38,307 bases of DNA, from positions 1-38,307 of the forward strand of contig QFQQ01000076.1 in assembly GCA_003243445.1 (NCBI GenBank), in the 5' to 3' direction. Both the position numbers and the translations under genes were made by a program. This DNA comes from Citrobacter freundii. GTDB lineage: Bacteria; Bacteroidota; Bacteroidia; Chitinophagales; Chitinophagaceae. The notes under the pieces are model-generated. The model saw only the letters and a program-made list of their open reading frames with translations. It was not told the DNA's origin and made no database searches. Shown here in pieces: positions 1 to 7,665 of the stretch (the first letter of the stretch is position 1; the number at the start of each line of letters is the position of its first letter).

Positions 1-142
1 TGTCAGTATGCGCGGATTACGCAGATGACAGTCTGTTATCAGCAACTAATCTGCGAAATCTGCGTATCCAATAGAGATCGGACCCGCAGTAAAAATATTT
101 TTCATTAATAGTGAGGATAAATCTGCGGAATCAGCGGGAACC
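1..142. repeat. Family E repeat arms at the window start
   Basis: The arms GCGCGGATTACGCAGATGAC (10-29) and ATCTGCGAAATCTGCG (50-65, with GTATCC after it) are approximate inverted copies of a 9-nt-period word. A third partial copy, ATCTGCGGAATCAGCGGG, lies at 121-138. They lie downstream of the antiporter gene, whose stop is at 235. Confidence 0.7.
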
Positions 143-234
143 TTACGCCAGCCGAAGTTGTGGGTACACGGTAGTCCGCCGCGGCGGAGAGATTTAGAGG
201 AGGCCCCTACGCAAGTCGGAACAGAAGTATCTCA

Positions 235-2463
235 TCACACCAATTGCTTCGACTTCTGCAACGACAACAACCGCAGCTTATCTCCCACCACCCACACATT
301 ATCACCCGGTCTGATCACATACGAAGAATCAGGATTCACGATCCGCCCGTTTTCATTTTCTATCCCCACCACAATTCCATGGATCTTTTCCCTGATCTCC
401 CCTTCGCGGATATTCTTATTGGCAAAAACAGAATTTTCCGTAACAATAAAATGCTCCAGCACCACTTCCACCGGTTTCTTTTCCACCACCAGTGATCTTG
501 CAGCTTCCATGTCTGCGCGGAATTGATCCAGCTGATCATCCGTGCCGATCATAAATAAAACGTCTCCCGGAAAAACCTGCTGTCCGCGTTTTGGCGTAGT
601 GATCACCGTATTGCCTCTTTCAATGATCGCGATATTGATCCCGTATTTCTCCCTCCACGCAAGTTCGCGAAGCGTCTTGCCTACGCCGGGCATCTCAGCT
701 GTCAGTACGAACTCCGCCATGTGCGCATCCCATGGTGCGAGCAGATCGTTCCTGGCCTTTTTCTCCTCGCGTTCATTATAATTGGCCAGGAATCTTGTTC
801 TGATCCTTGCATATAACGACTGGATGCGTTTGCTGAAAACGATCAGCAGTATCAACATTATTATCGTCACCCCAAACGCTACCTGTGGCGAGAAGAACCG
901 GTCGAGCAGGAACCCGATCAGGAAGATAGCGATCGCAGTCCTGAATAACTGCAATAACAGCATCCCGGTCCTGTACTTATTCTGTGAGATGAATTTCTCT
1001 GCAAGGTCTTTCCTGTGTTGTTTCACCGCAAGCGACCAGAGGAAAGGCGCCATGAACGCCAGTGTAACGATCGCGCCGATCACTGTCGTCCATGTATTGT
1101 CTCCCAATCTTGTCCGGGTAAATGGCAACAGGTAATGCGATGATAACATCACGATCGCGGTGGTGATAATCGAAACAAGCAATGTGTTGACCATTCCGGA
1201 TCTCACAAAAACCTGCCAGTCGGTGCTATTCGAGATCGACTGCGAGCGGCTGCTGTAGCGATGTATCGCAGTCGTCCATGAATCCGGTAGTCTTTTTTGC
1301 AACCACTCATGTAGTGGCTCAGATACCTTGATCATATAAGGCGTGGTGAACGTGGTGATCGCCGATACCGCTACTGCAATCGGGTAAAGAAAATCGCTGG
1401 TCACTTTTAACGTGAGGCCAAGGGTGGCAATGATAAATGAGAACTCACCGATCTGTGAAAGACTCATACCAGCCTGTACCGATGATTTGAGCGGCTGACC
1501 CGAGATCAATGCGCCGGCTGTAGTGCTCAGCGCTTTTCCTATGATAGTAACAACAGTGATCAGCACCACGGGTAACGCATACTTCGCCAGCATCTGCGGA
1601 TCGAACAACATACCTACAGAGATGAAGAACACCGAACCAAACAGGTCTTTGACTGATTTCACCAGGTGTTCGATCTTTTCTGCATATACCGTTTCCGCAA
1701 GAATCGATCCCATGATGAATGCACCGAGTGCCGCAGAAAATCCAACCTGCGTTGCAAACCACACCATCAGGATACAAAGCGCCAGTGATGTGATCAGCAA
1801 CATCTCATCATTCATAAACTTTTTTGTCCTGCGCAGAAAAGTCGGGAGGAAAAAGATCCCGGATACAAACCATAAAACAAGAAAAAATACCAGTTTGGCA
1901 ATTGAGATCAACATATCGCCTCCGGCAAATTGTGCACTGACCGCCAGGGTTGAAAGTAATACCAGCAACACGATCGCTACAAGATCTTCCACGATAAGAA
2001 TGCCGAACACAAGGCTTGCAAACTTATGGCCCTTCACACCCAATTCTTCAAATGCCCGTATGATAATGGTGGTGGATGAAATACTCAATACGCCTCCGAG
2101 AAATATACTGTCCATCCGCGACCAGCCCATCAGCGAGCCGGCCACATAACCGATCATCAGCATGAACAGCACCTCCACAATGGCGGTAACGGATGCCGGC
2201 GTTCCTACTTTCAATAATTTTTTAAAACTAAACTCAAGACCAAGACTGAATAATAAGAAGATCACACCGATCTCGGCCCATACCTGAATACCATCTGCCT
2301 CCACAACGGTCGGAAATAATTTAAAATGTGGCCCGACCAGGAAACCTGCGATCAGGTATCCCAGTACAAGCGGTTGCTTCAGCCATTTAAAGATAATGGT
2401 GACAACGGCGGCGGCGCCCAGTATAAGTCCAAGATCTGTGATCAAATGTGGTAAATGAATCAT
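235..2463 (-). CDS. CPA2-family monovalent cation:proton antiporter (KefB/Kef-like) with two C-terminal RCK_C domains
   Basis: This 742-residue inner-membrane protein probably exchanges K+ or Na+ for protons. Residues about 1-390 form the hydrophobic Na+/H+ exchanger domain, starting with a glycine-rich first helix region (LILGAAAVV, LGYLIAGFLVGPHF). About four more membrane segments follow at roughly 420-560. The soluble tail (about 585-742) contains two TrkA-C/RCK_C-like modules, each with the pattern of a short turn followed by a PGD motif (FPGDVLFMIG and RPGDNVWVVG). I see no Rossmann TrkA-N domain, so regulation is likely through small-ligand binding to RCK_C. The ATG at 2463 opens directly into the first membrane helix and no better start lies upstream. 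The gene stands alone on the minus strand, downstream of a small exported protein. The family call is secure, but the transported ion cannot be read from sequence. Confidence 0.9.
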   Translation of the reverse strand: MIHLPHLITDLGLILGAAAVVTIIFKWLKQPLVLGYLIAGFLVGPHFKLFPTVVEADGIQVWAEIGVIFLLFSLGLEFSFKKLLKVGTPASVTAIVEVLFMLMIGYVAGSLMGWSRMDSIFLGGVLSISSTTIIIRAFEELGVKGHKFASLVFGILIVEDLVAIVLLVLLSTLAVSAQFAGGDMLISIAKLVFFLVLWFVSGIFFLPTFLRRTKKFMNDEMLLITSLALCILMVWFATQVGFSAALGAFIMGSILAETVYAEKIEHLVKSVKDLFGSVFFISVGMLFDPQMLAKYALPVVLITVVTIIGKALSTTAGALISGQPLKSSVQAGMSLSQIGEFSFIIATLGLTLKVTSDFLYPIAVAVSAITTFTTPYMIKVSEPLHEWLQKRLPDSWTTAIHRYSSRSQSISNSTDWQVFVRSGMVNTLLVSIITTAIVMLSSHYLLPFTRTRLGDNTWTTVIGAIVTLAFMAPFLWSLAVKQHRKDLAEKFISQNKYRTGMLLLQLFRTAIAIFLIGFLLDRFFSPQVAFGVTIIMLILLIVFSKRIQSLYARIRTRFLANYNEREEKKARNDLLAPWDAHMAEFVLTAEMPGVGKTLRELAWREKYGINIAIIERGNTVITTPKRGQQVFPGDVLFMIGTDDQLDQFRADMEAARSLVVEKKPVEVVLEHFIVTENSVFANKNIREGEIREKIHGIVVGIENENGRIVNPDSSYVIRPGDNVWVVGDKLRLLSLQKSKQLV

Positions 2464-2583
2464 CGTAGTGATTTACGCTTTGACGAAAAACATTAATCCC
2501 ATCGGTGTTGCCGGGTAACGGATTAACAAGACATGAACACCTTCCTTTTATCCAGGAAGATCAATATTACAGTGCATAATGCA

Positions 2584-2949
2584 CTACCAGAAATAATGGG
2601 ACGGAAACAGATGAAGAAGGTATCCGTCCGGAACTATTGCCGTTCGTACTGTGATGGCGTTGGCGGCGTGTGAAAAAGAAGAGGCCAGTATGTATTCACC
2701 AGGCAATAAAGAAAAAGGCTGGGACCAGCCCGTGTGGTGGAAATCATTAACGGAAGACCCAACCTGGTCAGTACTGGTACTGAACGGATGCGCTTTGCTG
2801 GTTTTGAAATAAGACAACCGGGCCGTACGGCTGAACGATGTTATCTTTTTCTTAACACTTATTTTTTTCGGTATGCAGGAGGCCGTGCCACTCAGGGAGA
2901 AAAGAATGAAACCAACGAAGAAAATGTATGTGGCGATCCATTTTTTCAT
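2584..2949 (-). CDS. Small exported protein of unknown function
   Basis: This is a 121-residue reading frame that I do not recognise. From the ATG at 2949 it begins MKKWIATYIFFVGFILFSLSG, a convincing signal peptide or membrane anchor, followed by a lysine-rich stretch (KKISVKKK) and a Ser/Thr/aromatic-rich tail ending in HYFW. The open frame extends upstream to 3036, but that part runs through a period-7 repeat arm (2987-3020) and would put 29 residues before the signal peptide, so the internal ATG is preferred. It lies 120 bp upstream of the antiporter on the same strand and could be co-transcribed. A chance open frame is possible, because the other strand is open over part of it. Confidence 0.45.
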   Translation of the reverse strand: MKKWIATYIFFVGFILFSLSGTASCIPKKISVKKKITSFSRTARLSYFKTSKAHPFSTSTDQVGSSVNDFHHTGWSQPFSLLPGEYILASSFSHAANAITVRTAIVPDGYLLHLFPSHYFW

Positions 2950-2986
2950 TGCGGCGAAGGTACGGAAAAATGGGGGAAGGAGAACG

Positions 2987-3158
2987 ACCGCCGACCGCAG
3001 ACCGCGGACCGCAGACGGTTCGATATAGAAGTACATTAAAATTCCATCGAAGGATATATTGAAAATATTTTTCTAGCCGTATATAAACTCATCGAAATAA
3101 AAACACAAACAACTAACGATTGCAAAGTCATAGCAAATGAACGGCGGTCGGCCGTCGT
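2987..3158. repeat. Family B inverted repeat, wide spacing
   Basis: The left arm (2987-3020) has GACCGCCGACCGCAGACCGC and GGACCGCAGACGG. The right arm (3141-3158) has GGCGGTCGGCCGTCGTC. The arms are separated by about 120 nt of A/T-rich sequence. The right arm ends 6 nt from the ald stop codon. Confidence 0.75.
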
Positions 3159-3163
3159 CTCTC

Positions 3164-4378
3164 TCACCTCTGACTCGCTATCAGCAAATTCAAATCCGTA
3201 TACTTCAGATCAAACCGTTCGCTAAGATAGAAATTAGTAAGTGCACCTTTGAAAATGTAGATCCCGCTTCTCAGATGAACACGATGCCATACAAGATTTT
3301 CGAAGCCGCCTTCTTCGCCGGCTTCAAGCAGTAACGGCATTAGTACATTGCTGATGGCATGGGAAGCGGTGCGTGCGAAACCGGAGGGGATATTGGGAAC
3401 ACAGTAATGGATCACGCCGTATTTCATGAAGATCGGATGTTCATGACTGGTGATCTCGGAAGTTTCGAAACAACCACCGCGATCGATACTCACATCGATC
3501 ACTACGGAGCCGGGACGCATGTTGCTGACCATTTCTTCGGTCACCACCATTGGCGTACGGCCGGTTTCAGAACCGAGCGCGCCCACAGCCACTTCGCAGG
3601 TCTTTAATTGTTTTGCGAGCATACGTGGTTCGATCACGGAAGTCCAGAGACGGTGACCGATATTATTCTGCAGTCTTTTCAAACGGTAAACGCTGTTATC
3701 AAACACTTTCACCGAAGCACCCAGTGCCAGGGCTGCGCGTGCGGCATATTCACCAACGATACCTGCGCCGATGATAATGACTTTTGTGGGGGCGATGCCC
3801 GAAATACCACCGAGCAAAACGCCTTTTCCGTGATTGGCGGAACTGAGATATTGTGCCGCTATCAGCATTACTGCGCTGCCCGCGATCTCGCTCATGCTTC
3901 GGACGATGGGGTAAGAATCGCTGTCATCCTTAAGATTCTCAAACGAAATGGCGGTCACTTTCTTTTCCATCATCGTTTCTAGGATCTCTGCTTTGAGAAC
4001 GGAAAGATGTATCGGTGAAATGATCACCTGGCCCTGCTGGATCAGTGGAAGGTCCTCTTCAATGACCGGTGCGCTTTTTACAAGGATCGGTGCTTTGAAC
4101 ACTTCGGCGCGGTCATAAACGATCCGGGCGCCGGCCTCGCTATAGTCCTTATCACGGTAATGCGAGGCATCGCCCGCATTGTGTTCTATCACTACCTGGT
4201 GGCCGTTGCTGGCAAGCACGCTGACAGCGTCGGGCGTCAGGGCGATCCTGTTTTCCTGGAAAGCGATCTCTTTGGGAATGCCGATCATCATTCCTTCCGC
4301 TTTTGGCTTGATATCAAGCGTTTCCTCTAACGTTTCATAGCTGAAGGAGGTGCTTATCCGGGGTTTTTGCTGGCTCAT
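3164..4378 (-). CDS. ald: Alanine dehydrogenase (AlaDH/PNT family)
   Basis: The 404-residue product should catalyse NAD-dependent oxidative deamination of L-alanine to pyruvate and ammonia, in the cytoplasm. The N-terminal catalytic domain starts at about residue 30 with MMIGIPKEIAFQENRIALTP, the family opening. The dinucleotide-binding Rossmann motif GAGIVGE is at 204-210, and the C-terminal part contains the typical RPGSVVIDVSIDRGG and CVPNIPSG segments. Compared with the compact Bacillus enzyme it has about 30 extra N-terminal residues, a form I recall from Bacteroidota. The ATG at 4378 is preceded by a perfect -7 promoter word (4413-4420). tsaE lies upstream on the same strand, separated by a repeat element that includes the end of tsaE. 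PntA is the nearest alternative family, but the single-domain length and motifs favour Ald. Confidence 0.92.
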   Translation of the reverse strand: MSQQKPRISTSFSYETLEETLDIKPKAEGMMIGIPKEIAFQENRIALTPDAVSVLASNGHQVVIEHNAGDASHYRDKDYSEAGARIVYDRAEVFKAPILVKSAPVIEEDLPLIQQGQVIISPIHLSVLKAEILETMMEKKVTAISFENLKDDSDSYPIVRSMSEIAGSAVMLIAAQYLSSANHGKGVLLGGISGIAPTKVIIIGAGIVGEYAARAALALGASVKVFDNSVYRLKRLQNNIGHRLWTSVIEPRMLAKQLKTCEVAVGALGSETGRTPMVVTEEMVSNMRPGSVVIDVSIDRGGCFETSEITSHEHPIFMKYGVIHYCVPNIPSGFARTASHAISNVLMPLLLEAGEEGGFENLVWHRVHLRSGIYIFKGALTNFYLSERFDLKYTDLNLLIASQR

Positions 4379-4412
4379 GAAGGGTTGGTTAAAGCCATTT
4401 AAAGGCCGGCTT

Positions 4413-4420
4413 CAAAAATA
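4413..4420 (-). promoter_or_regulatory. Candidate -7 promoter element upstream of ald
   Basis: On the minus strand this reads TATTTTTG, a perfect match to the Bacteroidota sigma-ABfr -7 word TAnnTTTG. It would give a leader of about 28 nt before the ald ATG. No TTTG is present at the expected -33 position, so the promoter is only half supported. Confidence 0.45.
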
Positions 4421-4478
4421 CTTAATTCCTGTCTATTCTGAGACGGGCAGGAGGCCGTCAGGGAGAAAATTTCTACGG

Positions 4479-4659
4479 GGTGGTCGATGGTCGATGGTGG
4501 ATGGTCGATGTTCGAATTTCAGTCCCGATTGTTGAAAAATCTGATCGGGCATCACCTGTTTTGGCTCTAAACCATACAAAAGTCCGGCCCGAACGCCCGA
4601 TCATCGATCATCGACCATCGATCATCGACCATCGAACATCTATCATCGGCCATCGATCC
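4479..4659. repeat. Family C inverted repeat, 7-nt period (GGTCGAT / ATCGACC)
   Basis: The left arm (4479-4514) is a run of GGTCGAT-like 7-mers. The right arm (4599-4659) is the complementary run of ATCGACC/ATCATCG 7-mers. The arms could pair over roughly 33 bp with a few mismatches around an 84-nt spacer. The spacer holds a smaller hairpin, CCCGAT...ATCGGG, at about 4523-4548. The right arm contains the last codons and stop of tsaE. Related copies are at 14096-14242 and 30149-30190. Confidence 0.85.
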
Positions 4660-5068
4660 TCAACTTTCTCCTTGTTGAATCAATGACATTAATATAAACA
4701 TGCACTGTATTATCCGGGAAAAGGCCGGGTGCACGTTCCGGCCATTCCACGAGGCTGATATGATCGCTGTAGAGACAGTCCTCCACCCCGGCCCTGATGG
4801 CCTCGTCTTCACTGTTCAGACGGTAAAGATCTATATGAAAGATCTTGCCGCGATCCGGACCATTTTTATAAATATATTCATTGATGATGGAAAAAGTGGG
4901 ACTGCCAACAACATCGGTCACGCCTTTTGCTTCGCACAGCGCATGAACAAGGGTCGTTTTACCCGCACCCATTTCACCGTGAAATGCAAAGACAGCAGCG
5001 TCATTATTTAATTTCCAAAACTCTGTTGCAATTTCTGCAATGGTTTCCAATGAATAAATCAGTTCCAT
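4643..5068 (-). CDS. tsaE: tRNA threonylcarbamoyladenosine biosynthesis ATPase TsaE
   Basis: This 141-residue cytoplasmic P-loop protein is the ATPase partner of TsaB/TsaD in making t6A37 on ANN-decoding tRNAs. The Walker A motif GEMGAGKTT is at residues 31-39. The family segments SPTFSIINEY and FHIDLYRL follow, and the switch-like LVEWPERA completes the fold. The length is normal for the family. The ATG at 5068 starts right at the conserved N-terminus. The last residues (IDGR) and the TGA stop fall inside a period-7 intergenic repeat arm, so the natural C-terminus may have been replaced or trimmed by the repeat. ald follows on the same strand, an arrangement I recall from related genomes. 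Confidence 0.93.
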   Translation of the reverse strand: MELIYSLETIAEIATEFWKLNNDAAVFAFHGEMGAGKTTLVHALCEAKGVTDVVGSPTFSIINEYIYKNGPDRGKIFHIDLYRLNSEDEAIRAGVEDCLYSDHISLVEWPERAPGLFPDNTVHVYINVIDSTRRKLRIDGR

Positions 5069-5172
5069 AATACAAATGTAACCTTGTTGCCAATAAATTA
5101 CCGGTTGTCGTTCTTATGCTTGGTAAATTTGCAACAAGAACGAGTTGATAATTGTTATTTCACTACTGGAGT

Positions 5173-5258
5173 AAGTCAAAATTAAAAAGTAAAAAACTCC
5201 CAAAGCAGCTCCTTCCCTCTGGAGGCTTTTTTTAATTTTTACTTTTGACTTTTTACTT
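5173..5258. repeat. Family D A/T-rich inverted repeat between divergent tsaE and copA
   Basis: The left arm (5173-5200) reads AAGTCAAAATTAAAAAG and onward to ACTCC. The right arm (5221-5258) is its approximate reverse complement, starting GGAGGCTTTTTTT. The shape resembles an intrinsic terminator, yet the flanking genes diverge, so no annotated transcript ends here. The right arm contains TACTTTTG at 5240-5247, a perfect -7 word facing copA. A closely related and perfect copy is at 26561-26655. Confidence 0.85.
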
Positions 5259-5290
5259 AGCGCTCCGGTCATCATAAAGAGCCTTTTAAA

Positions 5291-7444
5291 ATGGAAAAAA
5301 TTCAATGGAAAGTAGATGGAATGGATTGTTCCAGTTGCGCGCTGACGATCCGCAAATACCTCGAAAAAGAAGGTATGAAGGAAGTGCGCGTGAATTTTGC
5401 CACCGGCGATGTAAGTTTTAACCTGAATGATAAGTTAAAAGTGCCTGAACTGAGCAAGGGCATTAAAGATCTCGGATATAAAGTTGCCGGTAACGGGAAC
5501 GGTCATGATCACGCGGGACACGGGCATGATCACGATCATGGAGAAGAAGGACATGGCTTTTTGAGCACGCATTTGCAGCGGTTCTGGTTCTGTCTTCCAT
5601 TCACCGCCGTTTTGTGGTTGCATATGATACCGGGATTGCATTTGCATTGGCTGATGAACCCATGGGTGCAGCTGGCTCTTTCCGCTCCGGTATTCATTGC
5701 CGGTATGCTGTTCTTCGGTAAGAGCGCCTGGAAAAGTTTGCGGAATGGGTTCCCGAATATGAATGTGCTGGTGGCGATCGGCGCGGCGGCATCATTTATC
5801 TACAGTTTATATGGAACACTGACTGGCCAGGCACAGGATTATATGTTCTATGAAACAACGGCCACGATCGTCACACTGGTATTCCTTGGCAATTACCTGG
5901 AGGACGCTTCGCTTGAATCCACGCAGCGCGCATTGAAAAAACTGGCGGTGAATCAAAAGGTGATGGCCAACATGCTCACGTATGATGATCAGCACCAGGA
6001 ACATATTTTCCCTATAGAAAGTGATCAGCTGCATTCCGGTGACCTGATCCTGATCCGCACGGGCGAACAGGTACCTGCTGATTGTAAAATACTATGGGGC
6101 GAAGCAGACGTGAATGAAGCAGTGATCACCGGCGAAAGTGTTCCCCTCCACAAAACAAGCAAGGATCACCTGATCGGTGGAAGTATTATTGAGAACGGTT
6201 CAGTGAAAGCACAGGTGACTGCTGCTGGAAAAGATACGGTGCTGGCGGGGATCATCAACCTGGTGAAAGAAGCACAGGGAGAGAAACCACCGGTACAGCA
6301 ACTGGCGGATAAGATCAGCGCGATCTTTGTTCCCGTGGTACTGGGTCTTGCGGCGCTTACATTGATCGTAAACTGGATCATGCTGGGAGAATTCACGCCT
6401 TCACTGATGCGGGCTATCGCGGTACTGGTCATTGCCTGTCCATGTGCTATGGGCCTGGCAACGCCCGCAGCGATCGCCGTTGGCGTAGGGCGCGGTGCAA
6501 GAAATGGGATCCTGTACAGGAATGCAACAAGCCTTGAACTTTTCAAGAATATCCGGCAGGTAGTGTTCGATAAAACAGGGACCCTGACCACAGGTAAATT
6601 TGTGATCAGTAACTGGAAAAGCCTTGACGATTCTGTAGGCGAAGATGAATTTAAACGTATCGTTTATTCTATTGAAAAATATTCCAACCACCCGATCGCA
6701 AAAAGTGTGAGCAGTGAATGGAAAATGAAAAATGAGATCCGCTGGCAGAATATTGAGGAAATAAAAGGCCTGGGTATGCAGGCAACGGACCGTGAAGGAA
6801 ACACCTATAAAGCGGCTTCTTATAAAGCGGCATCGTCTTTAACAAACGATGATGCTCATAATATTTATGTGATCAGGAATGATAAGCTGATCGGATGGAT
6901 AGATGTAAAAGATGAATTAAGAAAAGAAGCGAAGACGATCGTGAGTTATCTGCATGGAAAGGGTATCAAAACAATTTTACTGAGTGGCGACCGGAAAGCG
7001 AAAGCCGATGAGCTGGCTAAAGAGCTGGGCATCGAAGAGGTGATCGCGGAACAAACACCGGAACAGAAATTGAAGATCATCGCAGATAAAAGCGCAACTG
7101 TACCAACAGCCATGGTTGGTGATGGCATTAATGACGCACCTGCATTGGCGAAAGCAACGGTCGGCATCTCAATGAGCGATGCATCGCAAATGGCCATGCA
7201 AACCGCCCAGGTAGTACTGATGAATAATGGTTTGAAGAAATTACCGATGGCGCTGGGTCTTGGAAAACATACCTACACAACGATCAAACAGAATTTGTTC
7301 TGGGCATTTGCCTATAACGTAGTGGCTATCCCAATAGCAGCGTTGGGCTTACTCAAACCCGGGTTTGCTGCATTGGTAATGGGCTTAAGCGATGTTGTAC
7401 TGGCCATCAACTCAGGAAGACTTTATATAAAAAAAGTGGAATAA
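5291..7444 (+). CDS. copA: Copper-type heavy-metal P1B ATPase (CopA-like)
   Basis: This 717-residue membrane pump is predicted to export Cu(I) from the cytoplasm. One N-terminal heavy-metal-associated domain carries MDCSSC (11-16). A histidine-rich linker follows at 72-89 (GHDHAGHGHDHDHGEEGHG), which may bind metal. Membrane helices start near residue 95. The transport-site CPC motif is at 383-385 (IACPCAMG). The phosphorylated aspartate is D427 in DKTGTLT, with the TGES actuator loop upstream and GDGIND at 610-615. CPC favours copper or silver, although the His-rich linker leaves some room for other soft metals. The ATG at 5291 sits about 30 nt after a family D repeat arm that carries a -7 promoter word. 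No metal-responsive regulator or chaperone gene is adjacent. The product is full length. Confidence 0.93.
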   Translation: MEKIQWKVDGMDCSSCALTIRKYLEKEGMKEVRVNFATGDVSFNLNDKLKVPELSKGIKDLGYKVAGNGNGHDHAGHGHDHDHGEEGHGFLSTHLQRFWFCLPFTAVLWLHMIPGLHLHWLMNPWVQLALSAPVFIAGMLFFGKSAWKSLRNGFPNMNVLVAIGAAASFIYSLYGTLTGQAQDYMFYETTATIVTLVFLGNYLEDASLESTQRALKKLAVNQKVMANMLTYDDQHQEHIFPIESDQLHSGDLILIRTGEQVPADCKILWGEADVNEAVITGESVPLHKTSKDHLIGGSIIENGSVKAQVTAAGKDTVLAGIINLVKEAQGEKPPVQQLADKISAIFVPVVLGLAALTLIVNWIMLGEFTPSLMRAIAVLVIACPCAMGLATPAAIAVGVGRGARNGILYRNATSLELFKNIRQVVFDKTGTLTTGKFVISNWKSLDDSVGEDEFKRIVYSIEKYSNHPIAKSVSSEWKMKNEIRWQNIEEIKGLGMQATDREGNTYKAASYKAASSLTNDDAHNIYVIRNDKLIGWIDVKDELRKEAKTIVSYLHGKGIKTILLSGDRKAKADELAKELGIEEVIAEQTPEQKLKIIADKSATVPTAMVGDGINDAPALAKATVGISMSDASQMAMQTAQVVLMNNGLKKLPMALGLGKHTYTTIKQNLFWAFAYNVVAIPIAALGLLKPGFAALVMGLSDVVLAINSGRLYIKKVE

Positions 7445-7518
7445 CGAGGATAAAAACATTTTTCTCCGTCAAAACAACATTCGCGTTCGTTTTGGTTTAA
7501 GTAGCTTTACCAATGGAA

Positions 7519-7656
7519 AGAGGTTTGAAAGTTCAAGGGTTTTAAAGTTTAGATGTTTGTTTCATCAGCATTGACCTGTCTCTGCTGTTAATACAATTAT
7601 TCCTTTGGACTCAACACGAACCCTTTAACGATTAAACTTTTAAACTCTTAAACCTC
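7519..7656. repeat. Family F inverted repeat (8-9-nt period, GTTTAAGA / TTAAACTTT)
   Basis: The left arm (7519-7553) contains GAGGTTTGAAAGTTC followed by GGGTTTTAAAGTTTAGA. The right arm (7618-7656) is an approximate reverse complement (CCCTTTAACG, TTAAACTTTTAAAC, TCTTAAACC). The 64-nt spacer contains TTCCTTTG (7600-7607), one mismatch from a -7 promoter word. The right arm ends 9 nt before the TTG start of recQ. This family was seen only once in the window. Confidence 0.7.
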
Positions 7657-7665
7657 ATCTCCTCT

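Noticed and set aside
1523..2149. Open frame of 208 codons on the plus strand inside the antiporter gene
   Set aside because: A shadow of the antiporter. Ser/Thr/Asn-rich with no start signal.
4479..4659. CRISPR array interpretation of the ATCGACC runs
   Set aside because: The unit is 7 nt, there are no unique spacers, no cas genes are present, and the arms are inverted relative to each other.
5173..5258. Plain terminator for a small RNA between tsaE and copA
   Set aside because: Nothing supports a transcript ending there, and the element belongs to the dispersed family D. A hidden small RNA cannot be fully excluded.
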